From assembly GCA_900769055.1 (NCBI GenBank), contig CAAGFF010000183.1:1-6377 (forward strand): a DNA stretch of 6,377 bases. The letters are read 5' to 3'. Positions 6,277 to 6,377 of this stretch are shown here, one piece after another. The notes under the pieces were generated by a model. It did no database searches. It had not been told where the DNA came from and saw only the letters and a program-made list of their open reading frames with translations. The translations under genes were made by a program, and so were the position numbers. Within the stretch, counting starts at the first letter, position 1. Each line of letters opens with the position of its first letter. The stretch is from an uncultured Prevotella sp. GTDB taxonomy: Bacteria; Bacteroidota; Bacteroidia; Bacteroidales; Bacteroidaceae.

Positions 6277-6377
6277 GTCTATGTCACCGATGTTATAGGT
6301 AGTCGAGCCTTAAAAACTTCGCGCATGTGCACATGTACATGCATTACATGTGACAACCGGCCATTTCCCCTCTGCCA
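6277..6377 (-). other. Disrupted upstream part of the barrel gene, with a palindrome-rich tract
   Basis: On the minus strand, 6309-6277 continues the barrel reading frame without a start codon, preceded by TAA (6312-6310). Upstream of this the shifted frame is open to the window edge and reads ...HVHVHMREVFK; one extra base near AAGG (6311-6308) would join it as ...REVFK-GSTTYNIGDIDMSAQ, which is plausible for this family. Bases 6320-6344 alternate strictly purine/pyrimidine and contain the palindromes CATGTGCACATG (6324-6335) and CATGTACATG (6332-6341). No promoter, signal peptide or start codon for the barrel gene is visible. Confidence 0.5.

Overview
The window looks like chromosomal DNA of a Prevotella-like member of the Bacteroidales. 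The evidence is: two secreted proteins that both end in a short Gly-rich sorting-type tail of the form (I/L)YN-x-x-GQ-x-V ... KG-x-x-V ... VK; no Shine-Dalgarno sequence before the one complete gene; a Sec signal peptide ending in VMA|Q; and a beta-barrel gene resembling the Bacteroidetes DUF5723 outer-membrane family. The species cannot be named from the sequence alone.

Layout: (1) Bases 2-955 (+) are the 3' part of a secreted or surface protein, with a helical stretch, a beta-rich carbohydrate-binding-like module and a C-terminal sorting tail. Its 5' end lies outside the window. (2) Bases 956-1221 hold a strong intrinsic terminator (997-1031) and a weak Bacteroidetes-type promoter candidate. 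(3) Bases 1222-5193 (+) encode a 1323-residue exported modular protein: signal peptide, N-terminal jelly-roll-like module, a large helical domain that looks like an alpha/alpha toroid, a long beta domain, a second jelly-roll-like module and a C-terminal tail. It has the architecture of a secreted polysaccharide lyase or glycoside hydrolase, but I cannot place it in a named family. (4) Bases 5194-5367 lie between convergent genes and are dense in structure: a TCGA-anchored tandem octamer repeat, a long hairpin, and a GC-rich REP-like hairpin followed by nine T. (5) Bases 5368-6276 (-) are the C-terminal part of a DUF5723-like outer-membrane beta-barrel. The homologous-looking reading frame continues 11 codons upstream and then meets a TAA, so the gene is frameshifted, truncated or affected by an error near the window edge. 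(6) Bases 6320-6352 are an unusual alternating purine-pyrimidine, palindrome-rich tract.

Working together: the two plus-strand genes are consecutive, share the LPxGxYxL module motif and share the tail, which suggests two cell-surface or secreted glycan-targeting proteins. The terminator between them argues for separate transcription. No SusC/SusD pair or regulator is visible, so a polysaccharide utilization locus cannot be claimed. The barrel gene is convergent and probably functionally independent. The best candidates for something undescribed are the unassigned catalytic region of the 1323-residue protein and the repeat- and hairpin-rich convergent intergenic region.
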